Assembly (NCBI GenBank): GCA_910575075.1 | Contig: CAJTCY010000002.1 | Coordinates: 1-64,000, forward strand | DNA: 64,000 bases | Source of the DNA: Lachnospiraceae bacterium | GTDB taxonomy: Bacteria > Bacillota > Clostridia > Lachnospirales > Lachnospiraceae | Direction: 5' to 3' | Part shown: positions 42,729 through 52,384 of the stretch, piece by piece | Layout of the letters: each line of letters begins with the position of its first letter | Position numbering within the stretch: the stretch's first letter is position 1 | Translations under genes and position numbers: made by a program | The notes under the pieces: generated by a model | Told to the model about the DNA's origin: nothing | Database searches by the model: none | The model's input: only the letters and a program-made list of their open reading frames with translations

Positions 42729-42918
42729 AAAGAACAAAGTGGACAAGTCCGCATCAACTCCCTAAATCCCTCATTCATGAGGGACTTGGACGGTTTGCCG
42801 CGCCGAGTGCAGTCGCTTCAGCGACATATTTCTTATTGCACGAGTGCGCATATTTGTTTTTTTATCTTATAGGAAGATACTTTCACACTTTAGCGTGACA
42901 AGGTCTTTCCTATAAGAT
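42729..42918 (-). repeat. Modular hairpin repeat, copy 2a
   Basis: About 190 bp, homologous along its length to the copy at 54.4 kb: GGACAAGTCC and CCCTCATTCATGAGGG hairpins, the stretch GCCGAGTGCAGTCGCTTCAGCGAC, and the closing palindrome TCTTATAGGAAGA...TCTTTCCTATAAGA around CACACTTTAGCGTG. It is joined head to tail to copy 2b. Confidence 0.82.
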
Positions 42919-43103
42919 AACAAAGTGGGCAAGCCCACATCAACTCCCCTAATCCCCAATCTTGGGGGAATTGGCTTGCCCACTTTGCCGCGCCGGATGC
43001 TTATTGCAAAGCAATAAAATTCCTCTTGCATCCGTGCGCATACTATTTTTTCTATAGGAAAGATACTTTCACGCTTTAGCGTGACAAGGTCTTTCCTATA
43101 GAA
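42919..43103 (-). repeat. Modular hairpin repeat, copy 2b
   Basis: About 185 bp, begins with the GTGGGCAAGCCCAC hairpin, has a different middle module (GGATGCTTATTGCAAAGCAATAA...GCATCC) and ends with CTATAGGAAAGA...TCTTTCCTATAG around CACGCTTTAGCGTG. Read leftward it starts exactly at the T-tract of an intrinsic terminator. Confidence 0.82.
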
Positions 43104-43107
43104 AAAT

Positions 43108-43137
43108 AAAAAAGGCAGCTTCTACGGCTGCCTTTTT
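43108..43137. terminator. Intrinsic terminator downstream of ftsH
   Basis: AAAAAAGGCAGC pairs with GCTGCCTTTTT, with tracts on both strands, about 190 bases after the ftsH stop. Between them (43140-43329) lie a TATTATAAT-like box and a run of seven G; no gene is seen. Confidence 0.85.
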
Positions 43138-43329
43138 AGGAGAAGGTATTTTTACTATGGGGTGTAGCAAAAACTATATAATGTATTGGGGGGTTTTTAC
43201 AATAATTATAATACCACAGAACCCTCAATAAGTGTGCACAAACTTCACAAAAATTGCACATTGTTTTTGTAAGATTTACCTAGTCCTTTTTGCCTATTCC
43301 CTATGTTTTCCCCTGTAATTTTGCACAAA

Positions 43330-45168
43330 TCACCCTTCAAACAACGCTTCAAACTCATCCCTGCTGATTTTTTCCTTTTCCAGCAGAAGATCTGCACACT
43401 TATGAAGAATCTTCTCATGCTCCTTAAGAATTGTTCTGGATTTCTCATAACATTCATCAATAATACGTTTAATTTCCTGATCAATAATTCCAGCGATATT
43501 TTCTCCATAGGCTCTGGTATGTGCCAGATCTCTGCCAATGAAAACTTCATCATCGTCGTTGTCGTAATTGATCAGTCCTACATTTTCTGACATGCCATAT
43601 CTGGTAACCATGGCTTTTGCCACTCCGGTTGCCTGCTTGATATCCTGAGAAGCTCCCGTGGTGATATCATCAAAAATCATTTCTTCAGCCACTCTGCCTC
43701 CCAGATCTACAATAATCTCCTGCAGCATCCTGCCTTTGGTATTAAACATTTCCTCCCGTTCTGGCAGAGGCATGGTATACCCAGCTGCCCCCACACCGGT
43801 AGGAATGATGGATACCGAATATACTGGCCCTACATCCGGCAGCACATGAAAGAGAATCGCATGGCCTGCCTCATGATATGCCGTGATTTTTTTCTCCTTA
43901 TCTGTGATAATCCGGCTCTTCTTTTCAGAACCAATGCCCACTTTGACAAAAGATTTACGGATATCCCCCTGCATAATATATCCCCTGTCTTCCTTTGCTG
44001 CAAAAATTGCAGCCTCATTGAGAAGGTTTTCCAGGTCAGCACCTGTAAAGCCTGCCGTAGTTTGAGCGATCTGCCTCAAATCGACATCATCACCTAAAGG
44101 CTTATTCCTGGCGTGGACTTTTAATATTTCTTCTCTTCCGCCTACATCCGGACGCCCCACATGTACCTTGCGGTCAAAACGTCCTGGACGCATAATGGCA
44201 GGGTCCAGAATATCCACACGGTTGGTTGCCGCCATCACAATGATTCCTTCATTAACACCAAAACCATCCATTTCCACCAATAGCTGATTTAAAGTCTGCT
44301 CCCTCTCGTCATGGCCTCCGCCCATTCCTGTTCCCCGGCGCCTTGCCACTGCGTCAATTTCATCTATAAACACAATACAAGGAGCATTTTTCTTTGCCTC
44401 TTCAAAGAGATCCCGGACACGGGAAGCTCCCACACCTACAAACATCTCTACAAAATCAGAACCAGAAATACTGAAAAACGGAACACCTGCTTCCCCGGCG
44501 ACAGCCTTTGCCAGCAGCGTCTTGCCTGTTCCCGGAGGTCCCACCAGAAGGACTCCTTTAGGAATTCTTGCGCCCAGTTTCGTATATTTTCTGGGAGCAC
44601 GCAGAAAGTCGACCAGTTCCTCCAGCTCTTCTTTCTCCTCTTTAAGCCCGGCAACGCCAGCAAAATTCACCTTTTTGTTCTCATCGGTAGACATTTTTGC
44701 ACGGCTCTTGCCAAAATTCATCATCCTGTTTCCGCCCCCGGAAGAAGCCGCAGCATGATTAGTCATCATAATATAGAAGACAAACAGCACCCCAAACAAT
44801 ATCAGAGTGGGCAGCAGAGAGATCAGCCAGTTTTCTTCCGGCATTTCCTGAACCACAAAATCCTTAAAGCCATAAGATTTCATCGTTTCCTGAAGGGTAT
44901 TGATATCTGATACATAAAGAGTCTTCACAGCATTTCGTGAATCTCCCTTCAAGGTTACATCTGCTTCCCCACTGGGTACTTCCCTGTTCTGGGAAACAAC
45001 TACAGATAAAACATGCCCTGTATCCAGGTCTTCCTCAAACTGCGCATAGGTATAGACAGAGTTCTGTCCAAAGCCAGACGAACTGTCCCGAAATATCCAG
45101 AGCAATGCGAGAATAATAATTACTGCAATATACAATCCAAATGCTCTGTAACGTTTTTGATTACTCAT
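43330..45168 (-). CDS. ftsH: ATP-dependent zinc metalloprotease FtsH
   Basis: Membrane-anchored quality-control protease. 612 residues: first helix [15 protein letters not shown], an outside domain, second helix [20 protein letters not shown] domain with [23 protein letters not shown], Walker [11 protein letters not shown] and second region of homology [19 protein letters not shown]. The zinc motif HEAGH is at 432-436. It closes the conserved tilS-hpt-ftsH cluster, starting about 35 bases after hpt. Confidence 0.97.
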   Translation of the reverse strand: MSNQKRYRAFGLYIAVIIILALLWIFRDSSSGFGQNSVYTYAQFEEDLDTGHVLSVVVSQNREVPSGEADVTLKGDSRNAVKTLYVSDINTLQETMKSYGFKDFVVQEMPEENWLISLLPTLILFGVLFVFYIMMTNHAAASSGGGNRMMNFGKSRAKMSTDENKKVNFAGVAGLKEEKEELEELVDFLRAPRKYTKLGARIPKGVLLVGPPGTGKTLLAKAVAGEAGVPFFSISGSDFVEMFVGVGASRVRDLFEEAKKNAPCIVFIDEIDAVARRRGTGMGGGHDEREQTLNQLLVEMDGFGVNEGIIVMAATNRVDILDPAIMRPGRFDRKVHVGRPDVGGREEILKVHARNKPLGDDVDLRQIAQTTAGFTGADLENLLNEAAIFAAKEDRGYIMQGDIRKSFVKVGIGSEKKSRIITDKEKKITAYHEAGHAILFHVLPDVGPVYSVSIIPTGVGAAGYTMPLPEREEMFNTKGRMLQEIIVDLGGRVAEEMIFDDITTGASQDIKQATGVAKAMVTRYGMSENVGLINYDNDDDEVFIGRDLAHTRAYGENIAGIIDQEIKRIIDECYEKSRTILKEHEKILHKCADLLLEKEKISRDEFEALFEG

Positions 45169-45202
45169 TATTGATATTTTTTCTCCTTTCCTTATCTTAT
45201 AC

Positions 45203-45724
45203 TCAAAGCTCTACCACTCCCACATAAGGAAGATTTCGGTAATGCTGCATATAATCAAGACCATAGCCCACAACAAATTCATCCGGTATGGCAAAACCGG
45301 TATAATCCACATGCACATCTGTCACCCTTCGGTCAGGCTTATCCAGCAATGTGCAAAGCCGCAGGCTCTTTGGTTTTCTGCTTTTCAAATTCTCCAACAA
45401 ATAACTCAGTGTCCTGCCGGAATCTACAATGTCTTCCACTACCAGCACATTTTTGCCCTCGATTGCCTCGTCAAGGTCTTTAATGACCTTCACCACACCG
45501 CTGGACTTCGTGTCATTGCCATAACTGGACACAGACATAAAATCAATAGAAACCGGAACTGTCAGCCGTTTTGCCAGCTCACAGGTGAAGAATACGCCTC
45601 CCTTCAGAACACTGACCAAATGCACTGGTTCTCCCTGATAATACTCACTGATTTCCTTTCCCATTTCACAAATTCTTTTCTCTACTTCCTCTTCTGAAAT
45701 TAACACGCGGACTTTTTCACTCAT
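45203..45724 (-). CDS. hpt: Hypoxanthine phosphoribosyltransferase
   Basis: Purine salvage: hypoxanthine or guanine plus PRPP to IMP or GMP. 173 residues with VLKGGVFFTCELAKRL, the PRPP loop VLVVEDIVDSGRTLSYLL and DEFVVGYGLDY. The ATG eight bases after GGAGGA overlaps the end of tilS by eight bases, a coupling conserved across Firmicutes. Confidence 0.95.
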   Translation of the reverse strand: MSEKVRVLISEEEVEKRICEMGKEISEYYQGEPVHLVSVLKGGVFFTCELAKRLTVPVSIDFMSVSSYGNDTKSSGVVKVIKDLDEAIEGKNVLVVEDIVDSGRTLSYLLENLKSRKPKSLRLCTLLDKPDRRVTDVHVDYTGFAIPDEFVVGYGLDYMQHYRNLPYVGVVEL

Positions 45725-47108
45725 GTGCTGTTCCTCCATTTACACGTATCTCCAAAATTCTTCTGGTATGTTCTGTCACCTTTACATCCTCACTGATGCG
45801 ATAGCCAATCACCCATAGAATGTGGGTATCATCTGCCAGAAGCAGCATCTGCCCCCGCCGGTACCCAGGCACTTTTTCATCTGCAAAATACCTGTTAAGT
45901 TTTTTTCGGTTTCCCTGTGCATCAATCACCAGGAAATCTTGTTCCTGTGGGGTCCTCATTCGCATAGTACCTTTTATTTTATCATAGTCCATCCATTTCG
46001 TATACCTATTTTTGGGAATTTCTTCATTTTGAGAAATTTTATCGAATACTCTGGTCTGAACTTCATATTCATAAGAAGAAATAAATACGCTGCCTTTCTC
46101 AGGCAGTAGCCATTCCTGTTCTATATCCAGGCCCTGATTCTCTTTTCTTATCAGCAAAATTCCCTGATAGGTCCGTCTTGCCTGCACACCTTCTGGAAGA
46201 GTAATTACCCTGCCGGTCTGCAGATGGAACAGATCCTGAATCTGTCTCACATGAATTCTTGAAATATCACGGCTCTTCCCTGCCGCCTGTGTCAATATTC
46301 TATGCAGAACTGCCCGCAAAATCACTGGCTTTTCATTCAGCAGTTTATCTGAAAGAAAATACCCTCCATCTTTTTGAAACATATATTCTTTTACCGCATG
46401 ATCTGTCAGGTTTTCGATTAATTCCCAGGCTTCATAAGCTGACACTGCTGTCTGATTCATATGAGCAACAGCCTGATCATTAATTTCAGATAATACTGGC
46501 AGAATTTGATGGCGGATTTTATTGCGGGTATACAAAAGCTCCTCATTGGTCTGGTCTTTGCAGTATAATTGATCATGCTCTGCCAGATACGACTCGATCT
46601 CCCGCCGTTCAACGCATAACAACGGACGTATAATCTGGTCCCTCACTGGCCAAATTCCGCATAATCCCCGCAGCTCTGTCCCTCTGGCCAAATGAAAGAG
46701 CATGGTTTCTGCACAGTCATTTTGATTATGCGCCACAGCAATTTTATCTGCTTTAAACGCCTCTGCTGTCTGCCGAAAATACTGGTAACGCAGCTCTCTT
46801 GCCCCCTCTTCCAAAGATATCTTCTGCTCTTTTGCATATCTTACGGCATCGCAACGGCAGATTTTACATGGAATCTGATTATGAAGACAGAATTTTTCCA
46901 CAAACTCCGCGTCTTTAAGACTCTCTTCTCCCCGGATTCCATGTTCTACATGCACTGCACACAGCCGTATCCCCAGTTCTCTGTGCAGCTCCAGCAGCAG
47001 CATAAGAAGACAGAGGGAGTCTGCCCCTCCGGATACTGCTGCAAGAACACAGTCTCCCTTTTCTACCATATGATACTGCTCCATAAAATTTCTCACTTTC
47101 TTTCGCAT
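45717..47108 (-). CDS. tilS: tRNA(Ile)-lysidine synthetase
   Basis: Converts C34 of the CAU-anticodon tRNA-Ile to lysidine so that it reads AUA. 463 residues; PP-loop AAVSGGADSLCLLMLLLEL, VEHGIRGEES, AHNQNDCAETMLFHLARG and C-terminal TilS domain (WMDYDKIKG...RRGQMLLLADD). Its end overlaps hpt. Confidence 0.94.
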   Translation of the reverse strand: MRKKVRNFMEQYHMVEKGDCVLAAVSGGADSLCLLMLLLELHRELGIRLCAVHVEHGIRGEESLKDAEFVEKFCLHNQIPCKICRCDAVRYAKEQKISLEEGARELRYQYFRQTAEAFKADKIAVAHNQNDCAETMLFHLARGTELRGLCGIWPVRDQIIRPLLCVERREIESYLAEHDQLYCKDQTNEELLYTRNKIRHQILPVLSEINDQAVAHMNQTAVSAYEAWELIENLTDHAVKEYMFQKDGGYFLSDKLLNEKPVILRAVLHRILTQAAGKSRDISRIHVRQIQDLFHLQTGRVITLPEGVQARRTYQGILLIRKENQGLDIEQEWLLPEKGSVFISSYEYEVQTRVFDKISQNEEIPKNRYTKWMDYDKIKGTMRMRTPQEQDFLVIDAQGNRKKLNRYFADEKVPGYRRGQMLLLADDTHILWVIGYRISEDVKVTEHTRRILEIRVNGGTAHE

Positions 47109-47229
47109 CGCTATCTCCTGTATACTTCCACTTTAAACGTTTCTGCGCCGTCCTGCCGCAAATACTCCAATTCATTCGTAAACGACCAGCCTGCATCACA
47201 ATGTCTCCTGATAACACGCTCACAGCAAA

Positions 47230-49080
47230 TCACTTTTTCCAGATACCTGTCACGAGCACGGTCATGTCGTCCTTTACTTTGCCCGCCGTAAACAACAGGA
47301 TTCGTTCCAGAATCAGTTTTGCCATCTGTCCTGGATTGTTGCTCTCAATAGTCTCCAATATTTCCCGCATGGTTTCTTCTGGCATAGGTACTCTCAGGTA
47401 ATCCAGCACTCCATCTGATAAAAGTACCACAAAATCTCCATCTTGAAGCTGACAACTGCTCCTCTCAATTTCTATCTGCTGAAATATTCCCACCGGCAGG
47501 CTGGCTGATGAAATGATTTCTACTTCCTCTCCATGTTTTATAAAAGCTGCTGCTGCTCCAATTTTATAAAACTCACACAATCCTGTATACAAATCCATAG
47601 AAGCAAGGTCTACCGTAGAAAACATTCCGTCTTCTCCCTGTATCACCATTGCAGAATTCATCATTCGGATGGCTGTCTCTTTCTGAAAACCAGATTCCAG
47701 AAACTTCTCTATTAACTCTATCACCATTTCACTTTCCTTACAAGCACTGATTCCAGACCCCATACCGTCTGACAGCGCCATAACGCATTCTCCCCCTTCC
47801 AATTCCATAAAGGAAAAACTATCGCCAGACACCTGCGCATGATCCTTGGTCAGCCTTGCCACACCCTGAAGAACATGGAATGATGTATCTTCTTCAAAAG
47901 TAAGAAACACTTCTTCTTTTCCTACCAGCGTCCTGGTATATTTTCCTGGAACCATCTCCCGTTTCAATCCCTGGCTTGCCGCTTTTGCCACCTCTTTGAT
48001 CGGCACACAATTCCCCCATTTTGACGCTGCTTTGAGCTGAAGGGATAATTTTTCATTTTGCCGCTGGTACAAATGAATTTCTTTTACCTGGATTCCCCTC
48101 TCCTTCAAACGGTATTTAACAGCCGAAACCAGTCTCGACTCCTGCTGGCTGACATCTCTGTACTCTCTGGCACAGTCTTCCATAATATAAGCCATGGCAT
48201 CAAGCTGTTCGGCGATGATCCCCCTGTTTTCCAGCAGCCGGTTATACCAGGCCAGGTTCAGTCTTGCCTTTTCAAATATCCCCACCGCCTCCTCCACTAT
48301 GCTGTCCGAATATGGACAGCAGCCAGCCAGTTCCCGGTGTACGTCTTCCTCGGCATTTCCCCGTTTCTCAATAGAATGAAACAACCGGAAAAACAATTCA
48401 TACATAGGGCTTGTATCCTCCTGCCAGCAGATTGCGCACTGGTCACAGCTCATGCAGATCTTTCCTGCAATTTCCTGCTGCATCTTGCCCATCTCTTCTG
48501 GTTCAAAACTGCTCTTAAAACTTTCCATCTGGGAAAAAATCTGAGACAGGCCGCTGAAGGACCTGGCATAATTCTGCAGCTTCTGTCCATGTTCCGGCGC
48601 TGTCTGCTCTATATTCTTTTTTCCAAAAATAGAGAACATATTTTCCTCTAAAAACATATGAACTACCGGAGACAATACAAGTACCATGGTATACACCAGC
48701 ACCGCCTCCAGGACCCCCATCCATATGGCAGTACGGTTCCTTACCAGCATCAGCTCTCCTGCTATGGTGAGAAGAAGAACACTGATTCCGGCCGCGCCCG
48801 CCCCTACATAAGTACGGCAGTTCTTATACGCCCACTCCACCAGCTTGACCACTACACCTGTAATCAGCAGCACCATCGTATACTTTGCCATTGCCTGTAC
48901 AGACGTGAACAATGCCATTCCAAAAATACTGAAAATCAAGAGCAGCGTCTTGTTTACTTCTTCCATACAAATAGCTGCAAAAACTCCCGGAATCAGCGGA
49001 TAGCATCCTGCAAATTCCACTCTGGCCGCAATCATTGTGATACCATACAATACAATTTCTTTCCATTTACTTTTATTCAT
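47230..49080 (-). CDS. spoIIE: Stage II sporulation protein E (PP2C phosphatase)
   Basis: Dephosphorylates SpoIIAA to release SigF in the forespore and takes part in polar division. 616 residues, shorter than the Bacillus protein (about 830). The N-terminal membrane part has about six helices, fewer than the ten of Bacillus. A Cys-rich linker (CMSCDQCAIC) follows, then a PP2C domain with GDSFSFMEL, ALSDGMGSGISACKES and VLLSDGVLDYL. AGGAGG precedes the ATG. It is transcribed from a Spo0A-type promoter. Confidence 0.94.
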   Translation of the reverse strand: MNKSKWKEIVLYGITMIAARVEFAGCYPLIPGVFAAICMEEVNKTLLLIFSIFGMALFTSVQAMAKYTMVLLITGVVVKLVEWAYKNCRTYVGAGAAGISVLLLTIAGELMLVRNRTAIWMGVLEAVLVYTMVLVLSPVVHMFLEENMFSIFGKKNIEQTAPEHGQKLQNYARSFSGLSQIFSQMESFKSSFEPEEMGKMQQEIAGKICMSCDQCAICWQEDTSPMYELFFRLFHSIEKRGNAEEDVHRELAGCCPYSDSIVEEAVGIFEKARLNLAWYNRLLENRGIIAEQLDAMAYIMEDCAREYRDVSQQESRLVSAVKYRLKERGIQVKEIHLYQRQNEKLSLQLKAASKWGNCVPIKEVAKAASQGLKREMVPGKYTRTLVGKEEVFLTFEEDTSFHVLQGVARLTKDHAQVSGDSFSFMELEGGECVMALSDGMGSGISACKESEMVIELIEKFLESGFQKETAIRMMNSAMVIQGEDGMFSTVDLASMDLYTGLCEFYKIGAAAAFIKHGEEVEIISSASLPVGIFQQIEIERSSCQLQDGDFVVLLSDGVLDYLRVPMPEETMREILETIESNNPGQMAKLILERILLFTAGKVKDDMTVLVTGIWKK

Positions 49081-49122
49081 CTTTTTATCCTCCTTTTCTG
49101 TCACTGGCAGCATGCAGGAGTA

Positions 49123-49155
49123 ATTATAAAAAGAGGTCACTGAAATGTTTGTCAA
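49123..49155 (-). promoter_or_regulatory. spoIIE promoter with 21-bp spacer and 0A-like box
   Basis: TTGACA and TATAAT, both perfect, are separated by 21 bp instead of 17. TTTGACA at the -35 region is one base from the Spo0A box (TTCGACA). In Bacillus the spoIIE and spoIIG promoters have the same unusual spacing and need Spo0A~P. Confidence 0.75.
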
Positions 49156-49193
49156 ATCCAGGACATGTTTTAAAAAACTTTTAGACAAAAATT

Positions 49194-49227
49194 CCCTTAG
49201 AATCGCTGCTTATGGCGATTCTAAGGG
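49194..49227 (-). terminator. Terminator of the hup-divIC cluster
   Basis: CCCTTAGAATCGC pairs perfectly with GCGATTCTAAGGG and is followed on the minus strand by AATTTTTG, downstream of divIC. Confidence 0.88.
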
Positions 49228-49257
49228 ATTAATGCTTCTCAGGAAATTCACGGAAAT

Positions 49258-49605
49258 TTAATCTGTTTCCTTCTTCTCCTTAAAGATAATTTCATTCTCG
49301 TGGACAAGCCCCAGCCTGGTCTTTGCCGCCTGCTCTATATATTCTTTTGTATCTATGTATTTCTCATATTCCTCCAGTTCTGTCTTACGCTGCTCTTCGG
49401 ATTCCATCTGTGCCTGCAGCTCCTGCTGTCTGCTCCTGTAAGACTGGTTCTTATGGTACAGAGTAATAATCTGAACAGACATTACCCCTGCCAGAATCAA
49501 CACAATCAAGGCAATACATAACATCCCGTTCTTATTCTGTTTTCCTCTTCTGCGCATTCGGGTTCTCTGTGCACTTGCTCTGCGTGCTCGTTGTTTTCTT
49601 CCCAT
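49258..49605 (-). CDS. divIC: Septum formation initiator DivIC/FtsB family
   Basis: 115 residues: a very basic cytoplasmic N-terminus (GRKQRARRASAQRTRMRRR), one membrane helix (MLCIALIVLILAGVMSVQI), a coiled coil (SRQQELQAQMESEEQRKTELEEYEKY) and the conserved end IEQAAKTRLGLVHENEIIF. It helps assemble the division complex. Its place after yabQ is the conserved Firmicute order. Confidence 0.92.
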   Translation of the reverse strand: MGRKQRARRASAQRTRMRRRGKQNKNGMLCIALIVLILAGVMSVQIITLYHKNQSYRSRQQELQAQMESEEQRKTELEEYEKYIDTKEYIEQAAKTRLGLVHENEIIFKEKKETD

Positions 49606-49632
49606 CTAAAATGCCTTTCATTTAAAAATCAT

Positions 49633-50106
49633 TTATAACTTACACATTCCTATTCTAACCGCTCTCCAAAATTTTTTCAATTGTTTTTTTACAAACCGAA
49701 AGACTTTTTTTGTTTTTCTCCTTACATGTCCCAAAGGCCTTTTCAGGAGACGGGCTGTCCAAGCTAAGGGCCTGCTGAGAACAAACAGTATTTTTTCTAT
49801 TAGAAATACACTTCCCTTTACCACCAAGGCACTGAATAACAGATTATAGAAAAACATTCCTACCAAGACGCCGCCAATCACAAATCCCCGTATGTAACCA
49901 CTGTTTTCCCTATACAGCATGGCAAACATCGCTGCCGCGCTGCCAACCCAGAAAATCAGATCCTCTGCGCCAACCAGCCACATTTTATGAGGAATAATCC
50001 TCCGCAGAATCCGCAGAAGATCATAAACCAGCAGCAGCAATACCCCTGTCAGGAAAGCTGTCAGCAGTACATCGGTTTCTTTTAAAATTTCTGCGCTGAC
50101 TTCCAT
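49633..50106 (-). CDS. yabQ: Spore cortex biosynthesis protein YabQ
   Basis: 157 residues: several membrane helices in the first 100 residues (VLLTAFLTGVLLLLVYDLL; LIFWVGSAAAMFAMLY; GYIRGFVIGGVLVGMFFYNLLF) and a very basic C-terminal tail. Matches YabQ, a mother-cell membrane protein needed for cortex formation. Its ATG overlaps the yabP stop (TAATG). Confidence 0.88.
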   Translation of the reverse strand: MEVSAEILKETDVLLTAFLTGVLLLLVYDLLRILRRIIPHKMWLVGAEDLIFWVGSAAAMFAMLYRENSGYIRGFVIGGVLVGMFFYNLLFSALVVKGSVFLIEKILFVLSRPLAWTARLLKRPLGHVRRKTKKVFRFVKKQLKKFWRAVRIGMCKL

Positions 50107-50393
50107 TATTTAAACAATCTTCCCAGCAGGGATTCATTCTGTTTTGCGGAAGACTTCACGTCTGAATAGGTAAGACTGTCTATCTTTCCCTCAATGTCTA
50201 TCTCTCCTTTTTCCAGTGTCAGGCGGTTTACATGAAGGTCATTTCCCTTTATCATCAGCATCCCCAGTTCTGTCTCCAGCAGAATTTCTCCCACATCAAA
50301 GGAGAGCACATCTATCACTCCGTTCAGCACTCCGCTTTTCCGGTTGGAAATCATTATCTTATGACCGCTTCCTGTCCCAGTTCTCTCTTCCAT
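50106..50393 (-). CDS. yabP: Sporulation protein YabP
   Basis: 95 residues; HKIMISNRKSGVLNGVIDVLSFDVGEILLETELGMLMIKG is the YabP/YqfC pattern. It is needed for spore development and belongs with YabQ. The ATG seven bases after GGAGG is used; an earlier ATG lies within that ribosome site. Confidence 0.92.
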   Translation of the reverse strand: MEERTGTGSGHKIMISNRKSGVLNGVIDVLSFDVGEILLETELGMLMIKGNDLHVNRLTLEKGEIDIEGKIDSLTYSDVKSSAKQNESLLGRLFK

Positions 50394-50492
50394 CCAAAAA
50401 CCTCCTTCCATATATCCAGGATCAAGTATGTCCTTTTTAAATATATGAAGGAGACATGGTTTTATGCCTTTTTTCTTCTGCCATATATCTGC

Positions 50493-50732
50493 TTACAAAT
50501 ATTTAAACAGCTCTTTTGCCTCTTCTTTTTTGCTGGTGTCCTGGATAGAGAGCACCTCTACCTTCACATTCTTTGTGCCAAAACCAATCTCAATCGTATC
50601 TCCCACTTTCACATCCTGGGATGCTTTTGCCGTTTTGCCGTTTACTGATACACGCCCTGCGTCACATGCTTCATTCGCCACAGTCCTTCGCTTAATCAAC
50701 CGGGAAACCTTTAAAAATTTATCAAGCCTCAT
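50493..50732 (-). CDS. rqcP: S4-domain RNA-binding protein RqcP
   Basis: 79 residues, almost wholly an S4 domain (MRLDKFLKVSRLIKRRTVANEACDAGRVSVNGK). RqcP (YabO) binds the 50S subunit with RqcH and tRNA-Ala to add poly-Ala tails to stalled chains. AGGAG stands before the ATG. Lies between hup and yabP as in other Firmicutes. Confidence 0.92.
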   Translation of the reverse strand: MRLDKFLKVSRLIKRRTVANEACDAGRVSVNGKTAKASQDVKVGDTIEIGFGTKNVKVEVLSIQDTSKKEEAKELFKYL

Positions 50733-50852
50733 TTTATTTCTCCTTACTATAAACAAAAGTGTACATTATATTTTTACTTCATAGGAAACCGTCTGCTTTC
50801 ATCCTTCCAGCAGCAAGTTCTTCCAGAGCGTGCCTGTAAAATGCTCTAACAT

Positions 50853-50883
50853 ATAAAAGAGAGCTTTCTTCTGAAAGCCCTCC
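50853..50883 (-). terminator. Terminator of hup
   Basis: On the minus strand GAGGGCTTTC...GAAAGCTCTC is followed by TTTTATATG. Confidence 0.8.
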
Positions 50884-50901
50884 GTAATGTCATAAACCTA
50901 A

Positions 50902-51177
50902 TTATGCGTTAACCATATCCTTTAAAGCTTTTCCTGCTTTAAACTTCGGCGCCTTAGAAGCAGGAATTTTCATTTCCTTGCCACTCTGAGGATTTCTTCC
51001 TATTCTCGCTGCTCTCTCAGAAACTTCAAAAGTTCCAAATCCAACTAACTGGATCTTCTCCCCTTTTTTTAATTCCTCAGCTACAACATCTGTAAAAGCC
51101 TTCAATGCCTTCTCTGCATCTTTCTTGGATAATTCGGTTTTGTCAGCAATTGCTGCAACTAATTCTGTTTTGTTCAT
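50902..51177 (-). CDS. hup: HU-family nucleoid protein
   Basis: 91 residues with MNKTELVAAIADKTELSKKDAEKAL and the beta-arm segment GFGTFEVSERAARIGRNPQSGKEM, as in HU. It packs DNA and is normally essential in Firmicutes. GGAGG precedes the ATG; an upstream extension of the frame has no ribosome site and is unlike HU. Confidence 0.96.
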   Translation of the reverse strand: MNKTELVAAIADKTELSKKDAEKALKAFTDVVAEELKKGEKIQLVGFGTFEVSERAARIGRNPQSGKEMKIPASKAPKFKAGKALKDMVNA

Positions 51178-51392
51178 GACAAAATTCCTCCTCTGGATTT
51201 CTCTCAAAAATTTTATTTCGGCCAATTTTCTTTACAAAGTAACCTCTTTTTCTATTCATAATTACTCTTCAAGATTACCTACACAAATATTTATACTTGT
51301 TTTTCTATTGTTTGTCAAGGAATTTTACATGTTTGCCAAATAATTTTCCGAATTGTAAAATTTTTTGGCATTGTCTTCCACAGATGCCTTTC

Positions 51393-52367
51393 TTATTTAT
51401 AATTTGCGACATTTTCCGCGGTTACAGGCTCAAAAGGAACATATACATAGAGCCCATTATCCATGGCGTATTCCACTTCTGTAAGGTCCTGGCCATTGAC
51501 CAATGCCTTGGCAGCGTTTACACATGCCCGCCCCTGTCCAGGCGCTGACTGGCATACCGTAAAACTCATCTCCTTGTTCTCAATTGCCTGGCAGCCTCCC
51601 TCTGTAGCATCCACACCCAGAATCAGCAGAGAAGACGGATCTATGCCATGTTCTTTACAAGATTCAATGACGCCTAATGCCATATCGTCATTATTGCTCA
51701 GTACACAGTCCACATTTCTCCCTGTTTTCAGCACAATATCAAACATATTTTTTGCTTTTTCCACACTCCAGTCTGCATAATCCATGAAAATATAATTAAT
51801 CTTCTTTCCGCTTGCGTTTAAGGCGTTTTTCACCGCTTTCGTCCTTCCATAAGTAGCGGAATGTCCGCGCTCTCCCTGCAGAATCATAACGTTGAGTTCT
51901 TCTTTTGATGCCAGTTTGTCCAGCACATATTCTGCCTGAAAGGTACCGGCATCCTGTTCATTAGAACCCACATAAACGTATTTTCCTTTCTCCAGAAGCT
52001 TTTCATCCGGGCAGCTGTTAAAAAATACCATGGGAACATCCCCTGCTGCAATTTCAAGCTGAAGTGCCATTGCCGTATCTGCCGGATTGCACAAAATTAC
52101 ATCGTACCCCTGTGCCACACCTTCTTCTATGTGCTTCACCTGGGTATCCGAAGTTCCATCCCCTACGACCAGGTCCAGCTGCACCCCCTGTTCGCTGGCT
52201 GCATTCGCTGCCTCCTGGGCAATCATTTCCCGAAAAGTGTCTGCACTGGACAAAATCATCAATGCTTTGATATCTCCCTGGCCTTCTCCCCCTGCGCTCC
52301 CTCCTTTGCAGCCCGCAAGAAAACATGCCATCATTGCAAATATAAGAAATACCGCTGTTTTCCTCAT
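51393..52367 (-). CDS. Sugar-binding lipoprotein, type I periplasmic-binding fold
   Basis: 324 residues. Lipoprotein signal MRKTAVFLIFAMMACFLAGC, then the ribose/galactose-binding-protein fold (IKALMILSSADTFREMIAQE; GYDVILCNPADTAMALQL; VDCVLSNNDDMALGVIESC; ILGVDATEGGCQAI). No permease or ATPase gene adjoins it. It follows the chemoreceptor gene by 17 bases, which suggests that it delivers a ligand to that receptor. GGAG precedes the ATG. Confidence 0.88.
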   Translation of the reverse strand: MRKTAVFLIFAMMACFLAGCKGGSAGGEGQGDIKALMILSSADTFREMIAQEAANAASEQGVQLDLVVGDGTSDTQVKHIEEGVAQGYDVILCNPADTAMALQLEIAAGDVPMVFFNSCPDEKLLEKGKYVYVGSNEQDAGTFQAEYVLDKLASKEELNVMILQGERGHSATYGRTKAVKNALNASGKKINYIFMDYADWSVEKAKNMFDIVLKTGRNVDCVLSNNDDMALGVIESCKEHGIDPSSLLILGVDATEGGCQAIENKEMSFTVCQSAPGQGRACVNAAKALVNGQDLTEVEYAMDNGLYVYVPFEPVTAENVANYK

Positions 52368-52384
52368 TACTTTTCCACTCCTTC

